Assembly: GCF_004151105.1 (NCBI RefSeq)
Contig: NZ_PHRF01000026.1
Location: forward strand, 235,398-299,397
Origin: Streptomyces sp. L-9-10
GTDB taxonomy: Bacteria; Actinomycetota; Actinomycetes; Streptomycetales; Streptomycetaceae
Reading direction: 5' to 3'
DNA: 64,000 bases
Shown: piece by piece, positions 60,134 through 64,000 of the stretch
How positions within the stretch are numbered: the first letter of the stretch is position 1
Layout of the letters: the number at the start of each line of letters is the position of its first letter
Notes under the pieces: model-generated
Seen by the model: only the letters and a program-made list of their open reading frames with translations
What the model was told of the DNA's origin: nothing
The model's database searches: none
Made by a program: the position numbers and the translations under genes

Positions 60134-62512
60134 GTGTCGTCCCTTGCGCTGTACCGCCGTTATCGCCCCGAGTCATTCGCCGAGGTCATCGGGCAGGAGC
60201 ATGTCACTGACCCGCTGCAGCAGGCCCTGCGGAACAACCGGGTCAACCATGCGTACCTGTTCAGCGGTCCGCGTGGCTGTGGGAAGACGACCAGTGCGCG
60301 CATCCTCGCGCGCTGTCTGAACTGTGAGCAGGGGCCGACGCCGACGCCGTGCGGTGAGTGCCAGTCCTGCAAGGACCTGGCCAGGAACGGGCCGGGGTCC
60401 ATCGATGTGATCGAGATCGACGCCGCGTCGCACGGAGGCGTGGACGATGCCCGTGATCTTCGGGAGAAGGCGTTCTTCGGGCCCGCGAGCAGTCGTTACA
60501 AGATCTACATCATCGACGAGGCGCACATGGTCACCTCGGCGGGCTTCAACGCCCTGCTGAAGGTGGTCGAGGAGCCGCCGGAGCATCTCAAGTTCATCTT
60601 CGCGACCACCGAGCCCGAGAAGGTCATCGGGACGATCCGGTCGCGTACGCACCACTATCCGTTCCGGCTGGTCCCGCCGGGGACGCTGCGCGACTATCTC
60701 GGCGAGGTGTGCGGCAAGGAGCGGATCCCGGTCGCGGACGGGGTGTTGCCGCTGGTCGTGCGGGCCGGTGGCGGGTCCGTGCGTGACTCGATGTCCGTGA
60801 TGGACCAGTTGCTCGCGGGCGCCGCCGAGGACGGTGTGACGTACGCCATGGCGACGGCTCTGCTCGGTTATACGGACGGGTCGCTGCTCGACGCGGTGAC
60901 GGACGCGTTCGCGGCGGGGGACGGGGCCGCGGCGTTCGAGGTCGTGGAGCAGGTCATCGAGGGCGGAAACGACCCGCGGCGCTTCGTCGCCGATCTCCTG
61001 GAGCGGCTGCGGGATCTCGTCATTCTGGCCGCCGTGCCGGATGCCGGGGAGAAGGGGCTGATCGACGCCCCCGCCGATGTCGTCGAGCGGATGCAGGCCC
61101 AGGCGTCGGTCTTCGGCGCGGCCGAGCTGAGCCGGGCGGCCGACCTGGTCAACACCGGGCTCACGGAGATGCGCGGGGCCACCTCGCCCCGGCTTCAGCT
61201 GGAGCTGATCTGCGCGCGGGTGCTGCTGCCCGCGGCCTTCGACGACGAACGGTCGGTTCAGGCGCGGCTCGACCGGCTGGAGCGGGGGGCGGCCGCCGCC
61301 GCTTCGACCGCGGGGGCCGCGTTCTCGGCCGGAGGCCCCGGTCCCGCGACGGGGTACGTCCCCGGGCCCGAGGCGCACGCGCCCGTACCGCCCGCGATGC
61401 CAGGACCGCCCGCGCCCGCGCCCGTACCACCGGCCATGCCGCAGGCCCCGGCCATGCCTCAGGCCGTACCGGAGCCCGCCGCTCCGCCGCCCGCCGCGCA
61501 CGCGCCCGCGCCCGGCCCCGCCACCGAGCCGCAGCGGCCCGGTGCCTGGCCCTCCGCCGCGACGCCCGAGACCGCGGGGCGCCGTCCCGGCGGCTGGCCC
61601 ACCGCGTCGGCCCCCGGACAAGGGCAGGGGCAGGGCCAGGGGGGCGCATCGACGCCGGGTCCCGCGGCTCCGCCGGCCGCCGCTCCTCAGCCCGCCGCCG
61701 CTGCCGCCGCGCCGGCCCCCGGTATGACGCAGGGCGCCGGCCAGGTGCGGAACATGTGGCCGGACATCCTGGAGGCCGTCAAGAACCGCCGGCGCTTCAC
61801 CTGGATCCTGCTCAGCCAGAACGCGCAGGTCGCGGGGTTCGACGGGACGACCCTCCAGGTCGGTTTCATCAACGCGGGCGCCCGTGACAACTTCACGAGC
61901 AGCGGCAGCGAGGACGTGCTCAAGCAGGCGCTCTCCGAGCAGTTCCATGTGCAGTGGAAGATCGAGGCGATCGTCGACCCGTCGGGCGGCACCGCCGCGC
62001 CCCCGGCGAGCGGAGGCGGAGGAGGCGGTGGCGGTTACGGCGGCCCCGGCCCCGGTGGCGGCTATAACGCGGGCGGGGGCGCGGGCGGCCCAGGCGGCGC
62101 GGCCTCTCCCGGCTCCGCCGGCGGCGGCGGGTACGGCGGCGGGGGCGGGTACGGCGGCGGGGGCGGTGGCGGATACGGAGGCGCCCCCTCCGCCTCGAAC
62201 GCCGCCCCGGCCACCCCGCAGGCACAGCGCCCAGCCCAGCCCACGCACGCTTCGCAGTCGTCGTCCGCCCCCGTGTCCCAGGCCGCGACCGGTTCCGGTA
62301 CGGCGCGATCCGAGTCGCAGCGCCGGAACGGACCCGACCGCCAGGACCGGCCCGACAACAGACCCGCCGAGCTCGCGAAGCCGCCGGTGGCACTGGAGGA
62401 CGACATTCCGGAGGAGGACGATCCGGACCTCGTCGACTCCGCGCTCTCCGGCCACGAACTGATCGTGCGCGAGCTGGGAGCGACGGTTGTGGAGGAATAC
62501 ACAAACGAATAG
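60134..62512 (+). CDS. dnaX: DNA polymerase III subunits gamma and tau
   Basis: This 792-residue clamp-loader ATPase starts at GTG 60134. The AAA+ module is complete: GPRGCGKTTSAR (Walker A), a four-Cys zinc knuckle (CLNCEQGPTPTPCGECQSC), IIDEAHMVTSAGFNALLKVV (DEAH box), and ATTEPEKVIGTIRSRTHH with the arginine finger. Residues about 230-375 are the collar. The region after about 385 is Pro/Ala-rich, residues 530-620 form a domain resembling the tau part that contacts polymerase and helicase, then a Gly/Tyr-rich repeat stretch of about 85 residues leads to an acidic end (ALEDDIPEEDDPDLVDSALS). It loads the sliding clamp during replication. Confidence 0.97.
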   Translation: MSSLALYRRYRPESFAEVIGQEHVTDPLQQALRNNRVNHAYLFSGPRGCGKTTSARILARCLNCEQGPTPTPCGECQSCKDLARNGPGSIDVIEIDAASHGGVDDARDLREKAFFGPASSRYKIYIIDEAHMVTSAGFNALLKVVEEPPEHLKFIFATTEPEKVIGTIRSRTHHYPFRLVPPGTLRDYLGEVCGKERIPVADGVLPLVVRAGGGSVRDSMSVMDQLLAGAAEDGVTYAMATALLGYTDGSLLDAVTDAFAAGDGAAAFEVVEQVIEGGNDPRRFVADLLERLRDLVILAAVPDAGEKGLIDAPADVVERMQAQASVFGAAELSRAADLVNTGLTEMRGATSPRLQLELICARVLLPAAFDDERSVQARLDRLERGAAAAASTAGAAFSAGGPGPATGYVPGPEAHAPVPPAMPGPPAPAPVPPAMPQAPAMPQAVPEPAAPPPAAHAPAPGPATEPQRPGAWPSAATPETAGRRPGGWPTASAPGQGQGQGQGGASTPGPAAPPAAAPQPAAAAAAPAPGMTQGAGQVRNMWPDILEAVKNRRRFTWILLSQNAQVAGFDGTTLQVGFINAGARDNFTSSGSEDVLKQALSEQFHVQWKIEAIVDPSGGTAAPPASGGGGGGGGYGGPGPGGGYNAGGGAGGPGGAASPGSAGGGGYGGGGGYGGGGGGGYGGAPSASNAAPATPQAQRPAQPTHASQSSSAPVSQAATGSGTARSESQRRNGPDRQDRPDNRPAELAKPPVALEDDIPEEDDPDLVDSALSGHELIVRELGATVVEEYTNE

Positions 62513-62595
62513 CGGTCCGTCATTCGGCGGGCCATCCAAGGCCCGTCCAAGGCCCGCACACGGCGCGGCGCCCGGTCCGGGCTAGGCTGCCCCTC

Positions 62596-63909
62596 GTGAA
62601 GGTCCTTGTCATCGGCGGCGGCGCCCGCGAACACGCCCTGTGCCGCTCTCTCTCCCTCGACCCCGAGGTCACCGCTCTGCACTGCGCGCCCGGCAACGCC
62701 GGCATCGCGGAGATCGCCGAGCTGCACCCGGTGGACGCGCTGGACGGTACGGCCGTGGCCCGCCTCGCCACCGAGCTGGAGGCCGGGCTCGTCATCGTCG
62801 GGCCCGAGGCCCCGCTGGTGGCCGGGGTCGCCGACGCCGTACGGAGCGCGGGCATTCCGTGCTTCGGGCCGTCCCGTGAGGCGGCCGAGCTGGAGGGCTC
62901 CAAGGCCTTCGCCAAGGATGTGATGGCCGCGGCGAACGTTCCGACGGCCCGTAGTTACGTCTGCACCACCCCCGACCAGATCGACGAAGCGCTCGACGCC
63001 TTCGGCCCGCCGTACGTCGTCAAGGACGACGGACTCGCCGCCGGGAAGGGCGTCGTCGTGACCGCGGATCTCGCCGTGGCGCGCGAACACGCGCTCGGCT
63101 GCGACCGCGTCGTCATCGAGGAGTTCCTCGACGGCCCCGAGGTCTCGCTCTTCGCCATCACCGACGGCGAGACGGTCCTTCCGCTCCAGCCCGCGCAGGA
63201 CTTCAAGCGCGCTCTCGACAACGACGAGGGCCCCAACACGGGCGGCATGGGCGCGTACTCCCCGCTCCCGTGGGCCGACCCCAAACTGGTGGACGAGGTC
63301 CTGGAGACCGTTCTCCAGCCGACGGTCAACGAACTGCACCGCCGCGGTACGCCCTTTTCGGGGCTGCTGTACGCGGGCCTCGCGATCACCGGACGCGGCG
63401 TGCGGGTCATCGAGTTCAACGCACGCTTCGGCGACCCGGAGACGCAGGTGGTCCTGGCCAGGCTCAAGACGCCGCTGGCGCGCGTCCTGCTGGCGGCGGC
63501 CGAGGGAGAGCTCGCCACGCTGCCCCCGCTGACCTGGCGCGACGACGCGGCGGTCACGGTGGTCGTCGCCTCGCACAACTACCCGGACACCCCGCGCACC
63601 GGCGACCCGATCGAGGGCCTCGAAGAGATCGCGGCACAGGATGCCCCCGACGCGTACGTCCTGCACGCCGGAACCCGGCGTGACGGTGACACGGTCGTGA
63701 GCGCCGGCGGCCGTGTGCTGTCGGTGACGGCCACGGGCAGGAACCTGACGCGGGCGAGGGAGCGCGCGTACACGGCGCTGCGCCGCATCCGGCTGGCGGG
63801 CTCCCAGCACCGTACGGACATCGCCCGCGAGGCCGCGGAGAACGCCGGGAACGCCAAGAACGCGGAGAACGCCGAGGCCACCGAGACCGTGGAGACCACG
63901 GGCGCCTGA
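62596..63909 (+). CDS. purD: Phosphoribosylamine-glycine ligase (GAR synthetase)
   Basis: This 437-residue enzyme starts at GTG 62596 (KVLVIGGGAREHAL). It carries out the second step of purine synthesis: phosphoribosylamine + glycine + ATP gives GAR. The ATP-grasp core includes YVVKDDGLAAGKGVVVTADL, EEFLDGPEVSLFAITDG, QDFKRALDNDEGPNTGGMGA and the metal site VIEFNARFGDPETQ. The last 25 residues are an Asn/Glu/Thr/Ala-rich tail beyond the conserved domain. The gene lies 83 bp after dnaX as in other Streptomyces, probably with its own promoter. Confidence 0.97.
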   Translation: MKVLVIGGGAREHALCRSLSLDPEVTALHCAPGNAGIAEIAELHPVDALDGTAVARLATELEAGLVIVGPEAPLVAGVADAVRSAGIPCFGPSREAAELEGSKAFAKDVMAAANVPTARSYVCTTPDQIDEALDAFGPPYVVKDDGLAAGKGVVVTADLAVAREHALGCDRVVIEEFLDGPEVSLFAITDGETVLPLQPAQDFKRALDNDEGPNTGGMGAYSPLPWADPKLVDEVLETVLQPTVNELHRRGTPFSGLLYAGLAITGRGVRVIEFNARFGDPETQVVLARLKTPLARVLLAAAEGELATLPPLTWRDDAAVTVVVASHNYPDTPRTGDPIEGLEEIAAQDAPDAYVLHAGTRRDGDTVVSAGGRVLSVTATGRNLTRARERAYTALRRIRLAGSQHRTDIAREAAENAGNAKNAENAEATETVETTGA

Positions 63910-63910
63910 T

Positions 63911-63930
63911 CCCGGGCGCCGGGGCCCGGG
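63911..63930 (+). terminator. GC hairpin directly after purD
   Basis: CCCGGGC and GCCCGGG with a 6-nt loop follow the purD stop by one base. Nothing recognisable follows to the window end. Confidence 0.6.
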
Positions 63931-64000
63931 AGGCTTATTCCCGGCGCTGTCCGCCCCCGCCTCCGCCTCGGCTCGCGTCCCACCTCGCCCCGCCCCGCCC

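Noticed and set aside
62000..62200. Gly-rich repeat region in dnaX as a separate repeat or frameshift element
   Set aside because: It stays in frame with good codon bias and is a low-complexity linker of the protein.

Overview
The window is high-GC actinobacterial chromosome, almost certainly Streptomyces. The signs are the strong GC bias at third codon positions, frequent GTG starts with GGAGG-type ribosome sites, XRE/MmyB-type regulators, DUF317 and DUF2637 proteins, and a tRNA-Ser / SRP RNA / dnaX / purD block. All functions are read from sequence alone.

Left part (1-21.4 kb). Positions 1-12044 (minus strand) hold a tightly packed seven-gene cluster. In transcription order it encodes a Crp/Fnr regulator with an intact cyclic-nucleotide pocket, a class III nucleotidyl-cyclase-like protein, a large P-loop protein, an SPFH/band-7-like protein, a small membrane protein that looks like the Pycsar effector PycTM, a membrane-anchored von Willebrand A protein, and a giant tubulin/FtsZ-like protein that runs off the left edge. 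It reads as a cyclic-nucleotide-signalled, membrane-associated conflict or stress system and is the strongest candidate for an undescribed system here. Next come an LLM-class flavin oxidoreductase, a translationally coupled pair of a cis-prenyltransferase and an MpaB/rubber-oxygenase-like enzyme with EF-hands, a secreted anchored protein, a scar joining two 5'-truncated divergent genes (Nudix and MmyB-type regulator), an intact MmyB-type regulator, and two tandem short-chain dehydrogenases.

Integrated elements (21.5-59.82 kb). The 3' end of a tRNA-Ser(GGA) gene occurs three times: complete tRNA at 59824-59911, an exact 56-bp copy at 24638-24693, and a 25-bp stub at 21501-21525. This marks two elements stacked at one tRNA. 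The outer remnant (21.5-24.6 kb) holds a dead integrase, an IS256-type transposase scrap and a type VII-style toxin/immunity cassette. The inner 35-kb element looks like an integrative mobilizable element: tyrosine integrase, Xis-like protein, RepA-like helicase, MobC, relaxase, DUF2637 membrane protein and a phiC31-gp3-like protein, but no recognisable conjugation pump. Its cargo is (i) a cluster with an archaeal-type SAM synthetase, a second seryl-tRNA synthetase, an AlaRS-like protein, three APH-fold kinases, a histidine phosphatase, a glycosyltransferase and a class IV aminotransferase, perhaps a tRNA-dependent natural-product pathway; (ii) several orphan or DUF6192-type genes; and (iii) a single-chain type ISP-like restriction-modification enzyme sitting between integrase and attachment site.

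Right part (59.8-64 kb). This is conserved core: tRNA-Ser, the SRP RNA, dnaX (DNA polymerase III gamma/tau) and purD.
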